From the NCBI RefSeq assembly GCF_006543045.1, contig NZ_RBZW01000021.1:395172-459171 (forward strand): a stretch of DNA of 64,000 nucleotides, given 5' to 3'. The position numbers and the translations under genes were made by a program. Positions 36,071-45,491 of the stretch are shown piece by piece (the stretch's first letter is position 1; each line of letters begins with the position of its first letter). Source of the stretch: Salinadaptatus halalkaliphilus (GTDB lineage: Archaea > Halobacteriota > Halobacteria > Halobacteriales > Natrialbaceae). Below the pieces are notes generated by a model. That model was given only the letters and a program-made list of their open reading frames with translations. It was not told the DNA's origin and did not search any database.

Positions 36071-37066
36071 TTACGCCAGCGGCGTCCGCTCGACGACCTG
36101 GCCGTCGTAGCTCGGATACTGCTCGACGATCTCACCGCTTGCGAGGTCGCCTTCCTCGATCATCTCCTCTAAGAGCCACCAGGCGACTTCGACGTGGTTG
36201 GATTTGACGGTGTAGAACTCCTCGGGAACGCCGAGTTCGACGAACCGATTGGGGTCGACCTCGGTCTTGCCGTAGACGAGCGTGCCGTCGTCGGTAACTT
36301 CGTCGAACTTCCGGCGGATGGTGCGAGCCATCCGTTTGAGTCGGCGGCGGTGCTGGGCGGCGTCCTTGAAGACGGACGTACAGAAGTAGACCTTCTCGTG
36401 GTCGCCCATGACCTCGAGAATTTCGTCTCGGGAGCCATCGACGGCGCTCATGTGGTCTTCCTTGAGTTCGAACCCTGCCTCTTGCATCCGGCGGTAGTTG
36501 CCGTCGCTCATCTCGAACTCGTTGACGTTACAAAAGTCGGCAGCGCCTTCGTCCAAGAACTCGAGAAACTCCGGTTCCGGTCGAATGCCGGGAATCTCGA
36601 AGGCGGGCGTCAATCCCTCTTCGCGGGCGATATAGAGGATCTCCTCCCACTCGGTGCCGTGGAGGTCACCCCACTGCTCGAGTGGCGGATGGAACCGAAT
36701 TTCGTCGAGGCCGGCTTCCGAGAGCCGACGCATATTCTCGCGACCGCCCGGAATACCGGTGTAGAGGTGCGTGTGGTGATCCTCGCCGAACTCCTCGGTC
36801 AGTAGCTCGAGATAGTGACAGGTCCGCCCGAGCGCTTCCTGGGGCTCGCCGCCGGTGATCGAGGTCCCAAGCGCGTCCATGCGCTTTGCTTCCGTGATGA
36901 CGTCGTCGTCGTCCTCGACGAGTCGTTCGTTGGCGTAGACGTCGGTGACGTTCTTGCGGTTCTCGCCGAGCGGGCAGTAAAAGCAGTCGCGCTGGTCGCA
37001 GTAGCCGTAGACGAAAAGCACCATCTTGCCGCCTTTTGCACACTGCTCACAGCCCTTCGAGATCAT
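36071..37066 (-). CDS. Radical SAM protein with CX4CX2C cluster motif
   Basis: 331 aa. Radical SAM core: the cluster-binding segment reads GYCDQRDCFYCPLGE, i.e. C-x4-C-x2-C rather than the canonical C-x3-C-x2-C. SAM-binding GGEP follows (SITGGEPQEAL), and the partial TIM-barrel strands are visible (HTHLYTGIPGG, IRFHPPLEQ). An N-terminal CEQC pair precedes it. Start ATG 37066 (MISKGCEQCAKGGK). Substrate unknown. Convergent with the methyltransferase, so not necessarily in its pathway. Confidence 0.85.
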   Translation of the reverse strand: MISKGCEQCAKGGKMVLFVYGYCDQRDCFYCPLGENRKNVTDVYANERLVEDDDDVITEAKRMDALGTSITGGEPQEALGRTCHYLELLTEEFGEDHHTHLYTGIPGGRENMRRLSEAGLDEIRFHPPLEQWGDLHGTEWEEILYIAREEGLTPAFEIPGIRPEPEFLEFLDEGAADFCNVNEFEMSDGNYRRMQEAGFELKEDHMSAVDGSRDEILEVMGDHEKVYFCTSVFKDAAQHRRRLKRMARTIRRKFDEVTDDGTLVYGKTEVDPNRFVELGVPEEFYTVKSNHVEVAWWLLEEMIEEGDLASGEIVEQYPSYDGQVVERTPLA

Positions 37067-37225
37067 TCGACCGAGTATAGCGGGCCGACTCACAAAAGCC
37101 GTGCGAAACGCGTTGGTGTGACCAACCCGGCAACTCGTGTCGCTCCAATTCGATCGCTCAGGGTGTACCGCTGTCCCGGCGCGACTGTCGGCTGTCGCGG
37201 TCGCACGGGAAGACCTACAGGAGTC

Positions 37226-37306
37226 ATACGGTTTCTGTAACGGTGTACCGGTGCAACCGCAGGACGGGACGCGATTGCACCGGAAACGACGTACAGTAAA
37301 CCGTAT
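37226..37306. repeat. Palindromic pair of the 36-base dispersed repeat
   Basis: Left arm 37226-37260 begins ATACGGTTTCTGTAACGG and ends ACCGGTGCAACCGC. Right arm 37271-37306 is its inverted copy (GCGATTGCACCGG ... GTACAGTAAACCGTAT). A 10-base loop separates them. It lies between the radical SAM gene and the first tandem kinase; the second palindromic pair is directly after the second kinase. Confidence 0.8.
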
Positions 37307-37369
37307 CAATCGCAGCGTTCTCTCGGCCTCTATGCTTATTGTTATCGAACCGGAACCAGTTCCCTACTG

Positions 37370-39259
37370 ATGGCCGGTTCGACGCGCGTTCTCTACGTCG
37401 GTGACGATCTGGCTACCGAGAGGGGGCTCGACGACTGTCGCCGGGAACCCACCGTCACGTCGCTCGCCGATCCGGCGGCCGCGATCGATCGTCTCGCGAG
37501 CGACGACATCGATTGTGTCGTCTGTGACGCCGCGTTCGACGAGGCGGTCGAGATGGATGGACTCGACCTCCTCCGAACCATCCGCGACCGCGATCCGTCG
37601 CTGCCGGTGATCCTGGTGACGGACGGATCGCCCGAACAGACAACTGCAGCGATCGCCGCTGGCGTGACCGATCTGCACACGACTACCAGCCCAGACACTG
37701 CCACACCAACGCTCGCCTCGCGGGTCGATGTCGCGGTCGACAGCGCCGGGACGGCGGTCGATTCCGTGGCCGGCGAGTCCACCACTCCCGTCGGCGCTTC
37801 CGACGACGGTATCGCCACTACCGAAACCGACTCGTTCCAGTTGGTGGAACTGTTCACCGACATCGATCGCTACCGCCCGGTGATCGACGGGATCGCCGAT
37901 CCGGTGTACGTCCTCGACGACGAGGGTGTCTGTATCGCCGCCAATCGCGCGTGGTCGGCGTATACTGGTCACGACCGATCCGTCTTCGTGGGCCGTCACG
38001 CTCGCGAGTTCCTCGATGAACAGGAGTACGAAACCGCCTCGGCGACGGTCGCGAATCTGTACGCGGAGGACGGCGGCCGGGACGCCTTCGAAATGACGAT
38101 CGAGACGGCAACCGGTGAGACCCGACGTGTGGAGGTCAACGTGACGGTCGTTACGGACGAGACCGGCGCGTACGCCGGATCGATCGGCGTCATGCGAGAC
38201 ATTACGGAGCGCAAGGCGCGAACCCGGGAACTCGGCCAGTACGAAGCGATCGTCGAGACAGCCCCGATCGGGTTGCTCGCGGTCGACGCCGACGGCTACC
38301 TCCGTTGGCACAACGAGGTGTTTACGGAGGATCTCGGCATCGATCGAGAGATCGTGGGCACCCACTTCACAGAGATCGTCGACGACGGGTTCGTCCCGGA
38401 GATGGTCCTCGACAACTACCTCGACCGCGTTCGGCATTTGCTCTCCGACGAGAACGACGACGAGCGCGTCACCTACGAAACGGAGTGGGTCGACGCGAAC
38501 GGGGACCGCGGTGTCACTGAGTTCAACATGGGTCTGCTCCCGCTCGAGGACGGCGAGTTCGCCGGCACCGTCCACGCCTTCCGAAACGTGACCGAACGCG
38601 TTGAGTATCACGCGGAACTCGAGCGCCAGAACGACCGCCTCGAGCAGTTCGCCAGTATCGTCTCCCACGACATTCGCAACCCGTTGAATGTCGCGAGCGG
38701 CTATCTCGACATCCTCGAAGCAGAGCACGACGACGACGAACTCGAGGAGATCCAGTGGGCACTCGAACGCATGGAGGAGTTAATCGACGACCTCCTGACC
38801 CTCGCACGGTACGGTCGCACGGTCGACGAACGTGAACGGGTCGTCCTCGACGAGGTCCTTGCCGAGTCCTGGGCGGGCGTCGATACCGCCGACGCGACGC
38901 TGGTCGCGGCTATCGACGGCTCGATCATAGCACACGAGAGCCGTATCCGCGAACTGTTCGAGAACCTCTTCCGGAACGCGATCGAACACGGTGGGTTGGA
39001 TGTCACCGTCACCGTCGGCCGCATCGACGGCGAAGCGGACGGGTTCTTCGTCGAGGACGACGGCGGCGGGCTCCCGGACACCGAGGATATCTTCGAGTTC
39101 GGCCACACGACCGCCGAGGACGGAACCGGCTTCGGACTCGGAATCGTCTCGGACATCGCCTCCGCTCACGGCTGGTCGATTACGGCGTGTCAGGGTGCAA
39201 GCGGTGGCGCGCGGTTCGAAGTTCGTGAGGTGACGAGCCTCTCGGAGCACCCGAATTGA
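37370..39259 (+). CDS. Receiver-PAS-PAS histidine kinase (first of tandem pair)
   Basis: 629 aa, soluble. An N-terminal receiver-like domain (TRVLYVGDD; phospho-Asp region DCVVCDAAF; VILVTDGSPEQ) lies at about 1-120. A linker leads to two PAS domains (about 165-285: VYVLDDEGVCIAANRAWSAYTG; about 290-415: LLAVDADGYLRWHNEVF). The HisKA helix has H433 (SHDIRNPLN), then HATPase_c (FENLFRNAIEH, EDDGGGLPD, GTGFGLGIV). The receiver lacks the usual D-Y-D-M-P loop, so may be poorly phosphorylated. No DNA-binding output. The next gene is a diverged copy. Confidence 0.9.
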   Translation: MAGSTRVLYVGDDLATERGLDDCRREPTVTSLADPAAAIDRLASDDIDCVVCDAAFDEAVEMDGLDLLRTIRDRDPSLPVILVTDGSPEQTTAAIAAGVTDLHTTTSPDTATPTLASRVDVAVDSAGTAVDSVAGESTTPVGASDDGIATTETDSFQLVELFTDIDRYRPVIDGIADPVYVLDDEGVCIAANRAWSAYTGHDRSVFVGRHAREFLDEQEYETASATVANLYAEDGGRDAFEMTIETATGETRRVEVNVTVVTDETGAYAGSIGVMRDITERKARTRELGQYEAIVETAPIGLLAVDADGYLRWHNEVFTEDLGIDREIVGTHFTEIVDDGFVPEMVLDNYLDRVRHLLSDENDDERVTYETEWVDANGDRGVTEFNMGLLPLEDGEFAGTVHAFRNVTERVEYHAELERQNDRLEQFASIVSHDIRNPLNVASGYLDILEAEHDDDELEEIQWALERMEELIDDLLTLARYGRTVDERERVVLDEVLAESWAGVDTADATLVAAIDGSIIAHESRIRELFENLFRNAIEHGGLDVTVTVGRIDGEADGFFVEDDGGGLPDTEDIFEFGHTTAEDGTGFGLGIVSDIASAHGWSITACQGASGGARFEVREVTSLSEHPN

Positions 39260-39371
39260 GCGACGGGTTCGAAACGTGTGGTCCACGCGGAGCGACCGCC
39301 CGGAGCGAACCGGCCGGCTACGGTGAAAAACACAAACTATTATGTAAGTTGGGTACCCTCTATCCAACCCG

Positions 39372-41243
39372 ATGCACTCCGGGATGGACGTACTCTGCGT
39401 CGACGACGACCCGGATGTCCGCGACCTCACGGCGACGTTCCTCGAGCGGACCGCAGACGCCATCGAGGTTACGACCGCCCCCTCGGGCCGTGACGGTATC
39501 GAACGCATCGACCAGCAACCGATCGACTGCGTCGTCAGCGATTACGACATGCCCGGTCTGAGTGGCCTCGAGTTTCTCGAGGTCGTCCGCGAGCGCGATC
39601 CCGAGTTGCCGTTTATCCTCTTTACCGGCAAGGGATCCGAAGAGATCGCCAGCGAAGCAATCTCTGCCGGCGTCACCGACTACGTTCGAAAGGAGCCAAG
39701 CACCGACCAGTACGCCGTCCTCGCCAACCGGATCGAAAACGCCATCGCAAAACGCCGCGCCGACCAGGCACGTCGCCGGAGCGAACGCGAACTCGAGCAG
39801 TATCGCACGCTCGTCGAAACGGCCGTGGACCCGATGTACGTCCTCGACGATTCCGGCGTCTGTCTGGTCGTCAACGAAGCGCTCGCCGACTTTGTCGGCT
39901 GCGACCGCGAACGGATGATCGGGAACCGACTCGAGCAGTTCGTCGATAGCGACGCGTACGAACGCGGTGCCAAATCGCTCGAACGATTGGTCGGAACCGG
40001 TCACAAACGGGATCGCCTCGAGGTTACGATCACGCAGGACAACGGCGAACGTCGCGTGGGCGAGGTTCACCTCACCGCACTCACCGACGACGGTGCGTTC
40101 GACGGGTCGGTGGGCGTCGTTCGAGACATCTCCGACCGGAAGGAACGCGAACGAGAACTCCAGACGTACGAACGAATCGTCGAACTCGCGCCGATCGCAC
40201 TCTTTACGCTGGACGAAACCGGCACGATCTCCTGGCTGAACGACGAGTTCGCCGTTCCGTTCGAAGAGTCGCCAGCAGAACTACGGGGGACCACATTTCG
40301 GACCCTCATCGACCGTGGCTACTACGACGAACGTGTGGCCCGCAAGTACGAGGAGAAGGTCAGACAAATGCTCTCCTCGAGACACGACAGCCAGCGAGCG
40401 ATGTACTCCGTCCGGTTTCGGTCGGCCGACGGCGACGTCGAGATTCACGACGTCCACACCAAACTCCTCCCGCTCGAGGACGGCGAGTTCGCCGGCACCA
40501 TCCACGCCGTCCGGGATATGACCCAGCGGCGCCGCCATCAGCGGGAACTCGAGCGCCAGAACGACCGCCTCGAGCAGTTCGCCAGCCTCGTGTCTCACGA
40601 CCTGCGAAACCCACTCAACGTCGCCCAGGGGAGTCTCGAGAGCCACGCGAGTGCCTGTCACAGGACGGACGACCACATCGAGAACGTCCGTGACTCCCTC
40701 GGGCGGATGAACGAGCTAATCGACCATCTCCTCTCGCTGGCCCACCACGGACGGACCGTCGGCGAACCGACCGCCGTTCCCCTGTCGCAACTCGCTCGAG
40801 ACGCCTGGGATTCCGTCGACACCGGTGGCGCCACGCTCGAACTCGACGGCAAGGCGACGATACTGGTCGACACCGGCCGTGCACAGGAACTTCTCGAGAA
40901 TCTCTTTCGGAACTGTGTCGAGCACGGCGATGGGGACCCGACGATCACTGTCGGAACCCTCACAGACGACGATGCGATGGAGACGGCCGTATACGTCGCC
41001 GACGACGGCCCTGGACTCCCGCCGGGAGAGCCGACCGAGACGCTGTTCGAGTTCGGCTATACGACGAGCGAGTCCGGCACCGGTCTGGGGTTGGCCATCG
41101 TCCGCGAGATTGCCGAGGCCCATGACTGGACGATCACGGCGACCGACAGCGCCGATGGTGGTGCACGCTTCGAGTTTCGTGACATCACTATCGGTGCCGA
41201 TCAGGTGGGCGCCCATGATCCCGGCACCGTCTCGGAGAACTGA
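39372..41243 (+). CDS. Receiver-PAS-PAS histidine kinase (second of tandem pair)
   Basis: 623 aa, same architecture as the upstream kinase. The receiver is canonical here (MDVLCVDDDPDVRD; phospho-Asp in CVVSDYDMPGLSG; FILFTGKGSEEIA; the conserved Lys in VRKEPS). Two PAS domains follow (about 145-270 and 275-395), HisKA H409 (SHDLRNPLN), and HATPase_c (LENLFRNCVEHG, ADDGPGLPPG, GTGLGLAIV). A 42-base stretch is identical to the first kinase (40544-40585 versus 38614-38655), a sign of recent duplication or gene conversion. It is probably hybrid-type in reverse order (receiver first). Target regulator not in the window. Confidence 0.92.
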   Translation: MHSGMDVLCVDDDPDVRDLTATFLERTADAIEVTTAPSGRDGIERIDQQPIDCVVSDYDMPGLSGLEFLEVVRERDPELPFILFTGKGSEEIASEAISAGVTDYVRKEPSTDQYAVLANRIENAIAKRRADQARRRSERELEQYRTLVETAVDPMYVLDDSGVCLVVNEALADFVGCDRERMIGNRLEQFVDSDAYERGAKSLERLVGTGHKRDRLEVTITQDNGERRVGEVHLTALTDDGAFDGSVGVVRDISDRKERERELQTYERIVELAPIALFTLDETGTISWLNDEFAVPFEESPAELRGTTFRTLIDRGYYDERVARKYEEKVRQMLSSRHDSQRAMYSVRFRSADGDVEIHDVHTKLLPLEDGEFAGTIHAVRDMTQRRRHQRELERQNDRLEQFASLVSHDLRNPLNVAQGSLESHASACHRTDDHIENVRDSLGRMNELIDHLLSLAHHGRTVGEPTAVPLSQLARDAWDSVDTGGATLELDGKATILVDTGRAQELLENLFRNCVEHGDGDPTITVGTLTDDDAMETAVYVADDGPGLPPGEPTETLFEFGYTTSESGTGLGLAIVREIAEAHDWTITATDSADGGARFEFRDITIGADQVGAHDPGTVSEN

Positions 41244-41381
41244 TACGGATTGCTGTAACGATTTACCGGCGGTGAGTCGAACGGTGTGCGACGAGCCTCG
41301 GTCGAGGAGCGACGCGAGTCGACCGGCGCACCCGCGACCCGTGCGGCGGTTGCGCCGGAAATGACTTACAGTAAACCGTAT
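41243..41381. repeat. Palindromic pair of the 36-base dispersed repeat with long spacer
   Basis: Left arm 41243-41271 (ATACGGATTGCTGTAACG ... TTTACCGGCG), starting at the kinase stop codon. Right arm 41346-41381 (GCGGTTGCGCCGG ... TTACAGTAAACCGTAT) is inverted. About 74 bases separate them. Same family as 37226-37306. Confidence 0.75.
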
Positions 41382-41436
41382 GACTCCCTCGCGGTCCCAG
41401 AAGAGGGAAATACCGCGGTGCCCAACCACCTAACCG

Positions 41437-42540
41437 ATGCTGCTGGTCCTGTGTGTCGATCTCGACGACGACCTCGGCCGCAAGACCGGCTTTTCGACGC
41501 CGGTTATCGGCCGTGAGCCGGTCAAGGAGGCAGCCGTTGCGCTCGCGACCGCAGATCCCGAAGACTCAGACGTCAACGTCATCTTCCAGGGACTCCACAT
41601 TTACGACGACCTCGACGACCGCGATGAAAGCGTCGAGGTCGCCGTCGTCACCGGCACCGACGGGGGCGACGTCGAGGCAAACCGGGCGGTCGGGCGCGAA
41701 GTCGATACCGTCCTCGCGAGCCTCTCGACGGCCGAGGACGTCACCACCCTGATCATCACCGACGGCGCACAGGACGAGTCCGTCATCCCCGTTATCCGTT
41801 CGCGGGTGCCGATCGACGGCGTCCGCCGCGTCGTCGTCCGCCAAGCCCAGGACCTCGAGTCGATGTACTACACCATCAAGCAGGTGCTCGACGACCCCGA
41901 AACCCGCGGTACGGTGTTGATCCCGCTTGGCATCCTGTTACTGATCTACCCCCTCGCGCTGATCGGCAGCGCGCTCGAGATGCCCGGCTTCGTTCTCGGG
42001 ACCACGTCCGCGTTGTTAGGCCTGTATCTCATCTCACGTGGCCTCGGACTTGGCGAGCGACTCGATGTCGCCGTCGAGTACGCCCGACGGTCGCTCTATG
42101 CCGGGCGGACGACGCTGCTTGCCTACGTGGTCGCCGCCGCGCTGTTCGTCCTCGGCGGTGTCAGCGGATTGAATACCTTAGAGGGCGTCGAGGCCACCCA
42201 CGGCGATGTCGGTGCGCCGGTCATTCTCGCCGCACTCGTCTACGGCTCCATCCAGTGGCTTGCTGCCGCCGGCGTCACCACGAGCCTCGGCCAGATCACC
42301 GACGAGTACATCGCCGGCACCCTCGAGTGGCGCTATCTCAACGCGCCGTTCTACGTGCTCTCGATCGCCATTGTCTTGCACGCAGTCAGTGGCTTCTTCC
42401 TCGACGAAGCCGGCGTCAGCTATCTCGCGGCGGCGTTGACCGCTGGCACGTTACTCGGCATCGTGAGTACGCTCGCGTTCGCCGTCCTCGAGTCGCGATA
42501 TGCCGACGGCGAGGAGACGCGGACGCCGGATCGCGCCTGA
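41437..42540 (+). CDS. DUF373 family membrane protein
   Basis: 367 aa. The N-terminal about 150 residues are an alpha/beta domain starting LVLCVDLDDDLGRKTGFSTPVIGRE, the DUF373 hallmark (D-x-D-D-D-x-G-x-K), with D-x-x-V-x-F-Q-G...H later. The C-terminal half has five to six transmembrane helices. This archaeal family has no established function. ATG 41437 fits the conserved start. Convergent with the prenyl synthase gene. Confidence 0.88.
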   Translation: MLLVLCVDLDDDLGRKTGFSTPVIGREPVKEAAVALATADPEDSDVNVIFQGLHIYDDLDDRDESVEVAVVTGTDGGDVEANRAVGREVDTVLASLSTAEDVTTLIITDGAQDESVIPVIRSRVPIDGVRRVVVRQAQDLESMYYTIKQVLDDPETRGTVLIPLGILLLIYPLALIGSALEMPGFVLGTTSALLGLYLISRGLGLGERLDVAVEYARRSLYAGRTTLLAYVVAAALFVLGGVSGLNTLEGVEATHGDVGAPVILAALVYGSIQWLAAAGVTTSLGQITDEYIAGTLEWRYLNAPFYVLSIAIVLHAVSGFFLDEAGVSYLAAALTAGTLLGIVSTLAFAVLESRYADGEETRTPDRA

Positions 42541-42571
42541 TACTGGAGTGCTCGGCCGCCCAACCAGCGGG

Positions 42572-43414
42572 TTACCGTTCCCGTTCGACGACGAACTCGG
42601 CTAACTCCAGTAAGTACTCTCTGGCGGCCGGATCGGCGACATCGACGCGCTCGAGCGCATCGATCGCGCCCTCGGCTTCGGCTCGAGCACGATTATTGGC
42701 GTCGGCCGGCGAGAGATCCGTCACCTGGACGACGGAGGGTCGTTCCATCGCAGCGTCGTGGCCGGTCGGCTTTCCCAGCCCGTCGGCGTCGGCAACCGCA
42801 TCGAGGACATCGTCGCGCATCTGGAAGGCGATCCCGACGCGTTCGGCGTACTCGCCGAGCGCCTCGACGGTGACGGGGTCCGAATCGGCCGCGATCGCCC
42901 CGAGTTCGGCCGCGGCCCGAAAGAGCGCGCCGGTCTTTCGTCTGGCCAACGTCATGTACTCGTCCTCGTTGTCGGGCTCGGCGGTGAGCTCCGTCGCCTC
43001 GCCGATCCCGAGTTCGACCATCGCTTCGGCGACGACCCGCGTCGCGTCGGGATCGCTCGAGAACAGGGCGAAGGCCTCGCCGAGCAATCCATCGCTGGTG
43101 ATGATCGCCGGGCCGTAGCCGAACTCGGCCCACGCGCTCGTCGTCCCGCGTCGCAGTTCCGACCGATCGATGATGTCGTCGACGACCAGCGACGCCGCGT
43201 GAACGAGTTCGATTCCGACGCCGAAATCGACTGCGTCCTCGGCCGTCCCACCGACCGTCTCACAGGCCAGTATCGTGACCATCGGTCTGACGCGTTTCCC
43301 CCCCGAGAGCGCAACGTGGCGAACTTCTCCATTGAGCGTCTCGGGTTCGACCCCGTCAAGGACCTCGACGAGACGCTCCTCGATTAGCGCCCGACGGCGC
43401 TTCAGAAGTTCCAT
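42572..43414 (-). CDS. Short-chain polyprenyl diphosphate synthase
   Basis: Isoprenyl diphosphate synthase (IdsA-like) that elongates IPP for archaeal lipids or carotenoids. 280 aa. GGKRVRP (38-44), first Asp-rich motif DDIID (79-83) with the short D-D-x-x-D spacing, and second DDVLD (201-205), so catalytically complete. The length is shorter than the main haloarchaeal GGPP synthase (about 350 aa), so this may be a second paralogue; product length cannot be read with certainty. Convergent with DUF373. Confidence 0.9.
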   Translation of the reverse strand: MELLKRRRALIEERLVEVLDGVEPETLNGEVRHVALSGGKRVRPMVTILACETVGGTAEDAVDFGVGIELVHAASLVVDDIIDRSELRRGTTSAWAEFGYGPAIITSDGLLGEAFALFSSDPDATRVVAEAMVELGIGEATELTAEPDNEDEYMTLARRKTGALFRAAAELGAIAADSDPVTVEALGEYAERVGIAFQMRDDVLDAVADADGLGKPTGHDAAMERPSVVQVTDLSPADANNRARAEAEGAIDALERVDVADPAAREYLLELAEFVVERER

Positions 43415-43574
43415 TGCCGGCTGTTAGAAGAGGGTAAAAAAGTAGGTGACGGTTCGACATCTCTCCGCCCTCGCTCGTGCCGTCTCACCGACAGCTGCTC
43501 GATACCGGCAGCCCCGTGTCGTCGACTCGAGCTCGCCACGAAAAATGTCGGCGACCGAACCGCTCGCGGTGCAG

Positions 43575-44528
43575 TTACTGGAACTCTTCGGTCAGGGCCG
43601 GCACGACATCGAAGAGATCGTCGTGGATCGCGTAGTCCGCGATGTCCATGATCGGCGCGTTGGGGTCGGTGTTGATCGCGACGATCGTATCCGAGCCCTT
43701 CATGCCGGCGACGTGCTGAACCGCACCCGAAATGCCGATCGCGATGTAGACATCGGGCGTGACGACTTTCCCGGACTGGCCGACCTGCCGATTCTTGGGC
43801 AGCCAGCCGTTGTCGACGATCGGTCGCGACGAGGAGACCGTCGCGTCGAGCGCGTCGGCCAATTCCTCGATGATCGGGATGTTGTCTTCCTCCTCGATGC
43901 CACGACCGACGGAGACGAGCACGTCGGCTTCGCTGATGTCGACATCGCCGCCGGCCACTTCCTCGAAGCCGTTGACCGTCGACCCGAGGTCGTCTTCGTC
44001 GATGTCCGCATCGAAGGATTCGATCGACGCGTCGCCCGTACCTTCGGCCTGGGGCCACTCGGCGCTTCGGATCGTGACGACAGCCGGCCCCTCGAGGTCG
44101 TTCGTGGTTTCGACCTTCCCACCGTACATTTCTCGGGTGGCCGTCAGCGTCTCGCCGTCGGTTTCGACGCCGACGACATCGGTGACGATCGGGAGATCGA
44201 GTCCGTTGGCAACGGCTGGCGCGTAGTCGAGGCCGTTGACGCTGTTTGGAATCAAGACGTACTGTGGTGCGAGCTCGTCGTAGAGCTGGGTGGTCGCCTG
44301 CGTGTAGACGCCGTGGTTGAACTCCTCACCGTCGGACACGGTGTGGATGGCGTCGACGCCCTCTCGGTCGAGCTTCTCGGCGAAGTCGTCGACGGTGCCG
44401 CTGATGACCGCAAGGTGGAGGTCGCCGCCGGTCTCATCCGCGAGTTCGCGGCCGGCAGTGATGATCTCGTAGCTGACATCGCGCAGTTCGCCACGGCGGT
44501 GGTCGGTGATCGCGAGCACGTCACTCAT
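43575..44528 (-). CDS. etfA: Electron transfer flavoprotein alpha subunit
   Basis: 317 aa. N-terminal adenine-nucleotide-type domain (VLAITDHRRGELRDVSYEII), then the C-terminal FAD domain with the ETF-alpha signature IAIGISGAVQHVAGMKGSDTI and AINTDPNAPIMDIADYAI. Carries electrons from acyl-CoA dehydrogenases to the quinone pool. It overlaps etfB by 4 bases (44525-44528), so the two are cotranscribed in the order etfB-etfA. Confidence 0.95.
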   Translation of the reverse strand: MSDVLAITDHRRGELRDVSYEIITAGRELADETGGDLHLAVISGTVDDFAEKLDREGVDAIHTVSDGEEFNHGVYTQATTQLYDELAPQYVLIPNSVNGLDYAPAVANGLDLPIVTDVVGVETDGETLTATREMYGGKVETTNDLEGPAVVTIRSAEWPQAEGTGDASIESFDADIDEDDLGSTVNGFEEVAGGDVDISEADVLVSVGRGIEEEDNIPIIEELADALDATVSSSRPIVDNGWLPKNRQVGQSGKVVTPDVYIAIGISGAVQHVAGMKGSDTIVAINTDPNAPIMDIADYAIHDDLFDVVPALTEEFQ

Positions 44529-45316
44529 GGTGCCACCCCCTTGTCCCGCAGCAGTTCACCCAACTCGCTGGCGGTTTCGTCGGCGCTCCCCTCCCAGACG
44601 GTAACGTCGCTCTCGCTTTCGGGTTCGTACATGTCCGTCAGGGTGACCGCACCCTCGACGGCACTCTCGTCGACGCCGAGGTCACCGAGCGTCTGGACAT
44701 CGAGTGGCTTACGCTGGGCTTGCCGAATGCCACGCAGGCTCGCATAACGAGGTTCGTTGATACCCGTCTGAATCGACAGTACGGCCGGCAGTTCGACATC
44801 CGTCAGCTCCTCGACGCCGCCCTCGAGTTCACGTCGGACGGCGGCGATGCCGTCGTCGAGGTCGTGCTCTAAGTGGTTGACGACCGCTGCCCACTCGTAG
44901 TCGAGTTCTTCGGCCAGCGAGACGCCGGTCGCGCCCCAGCTGTCGTCACCGGACTGGACGCCGGTCAGGACGAGGTCGGGGTCTTCCGCCGCGATGACTT
45001 CCTGGAGGATGGATCGTTTCGCGCCGACATCGAGGAGGTCGACGCCCTCGAGGGCGTCGTCCCAGACGCGGATAGCGCGGTCGGCACCCTTTGCTAAGGC
45101 CTGTCGGATGGTCTGTTCACAGTCTTCCGGTCCAATCGTGACCGTGACGACTTCATCGGCGACGCCGTTCTCTTGCAGTTGAACGGCTTCTTCGATGGCG
45201 TAGTCGTCCCACTCGTTTAAGTCCTCACCGAGGTACTGGTCTGCGATGGCAGTCCCCTCGATTTCGAACTCGTCTTCGACGGTCGCGACTTCTTTGACCG
45301 TAACGAGGATCTTCAT
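44525..45316 (-). CDS. etfB: Electron transfer flavoprotein beta subunit
   Basis: 263 aa. Begins MKILVTVKEVATVEDEFEIEG, with N-terminal AMP/adenine domain pattern VTVTIGPEDCEQTIRQALAKGADRAIRVWDD and LTGVQSGDDSWGATGVSLAEEL, the ETF-beta signature. Forms the heterodimer with EtfA, encoded directly downstream with a 4-base overlap. A TATA-like AAGGTTTACG on the minus strand (45341-45350) lies about 29 bases before the ATG. Confidence 0.95.
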   Translation of the reverse strand: MKILVTVKEVATVEDEFEIEGTAIADQYLGEDLNEWDDYAIEEAVQLQENGVADEVVTVTIGPEDCEQTIRQALAKGADRAIRVWDDALEGVDLLDVGAKRSILQEVIAAEDPDLVLTGVQSGDDSWGATGVSLAEELDYEWAAVVNHLEHDLDDGIAAVRRELEGGVEELTDVELPAVLSIQTGINEPRYASLRGIRQAQRKPLDVQTLGDLGVDESAVEGAVTLTDMYEPESESDVTVWEGSADETASELGELLRDKGVAP

Positions 45317-45340
45317 CGTTTGTCACTGCTACCTCCCTCC

Positions 45341-45350
45341 CGTAAACCTT
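45341..45350 (-). promoter_or_regulatory. Promoter of etfBA
   Basis: AAGGTTTACG read on the minus strand, centred about 29 bases upstream of the etfB ATG (45316), consistent with a leaderless transcript. Confidence 0.45.
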
Positions 45351-45491
45351 TTCGAAACGCCCCGTGGGATTCATTCCGTTGATTGAGAGTCACTGTCATG
45401 GACCGACTGTGCCGTGAACGGATACTCGCACCGCCGGACAGACCCACGTCGAGACGGAAACGGTTTAACGACGCCACCGGTAGTACTGGCC

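Noticed and set aside
37226..41381. Repeats considered as CRISPR
   Set aside because: Copies are few, kilobases apart, inverted in pairs and without regular spacers; no cas gene is present.
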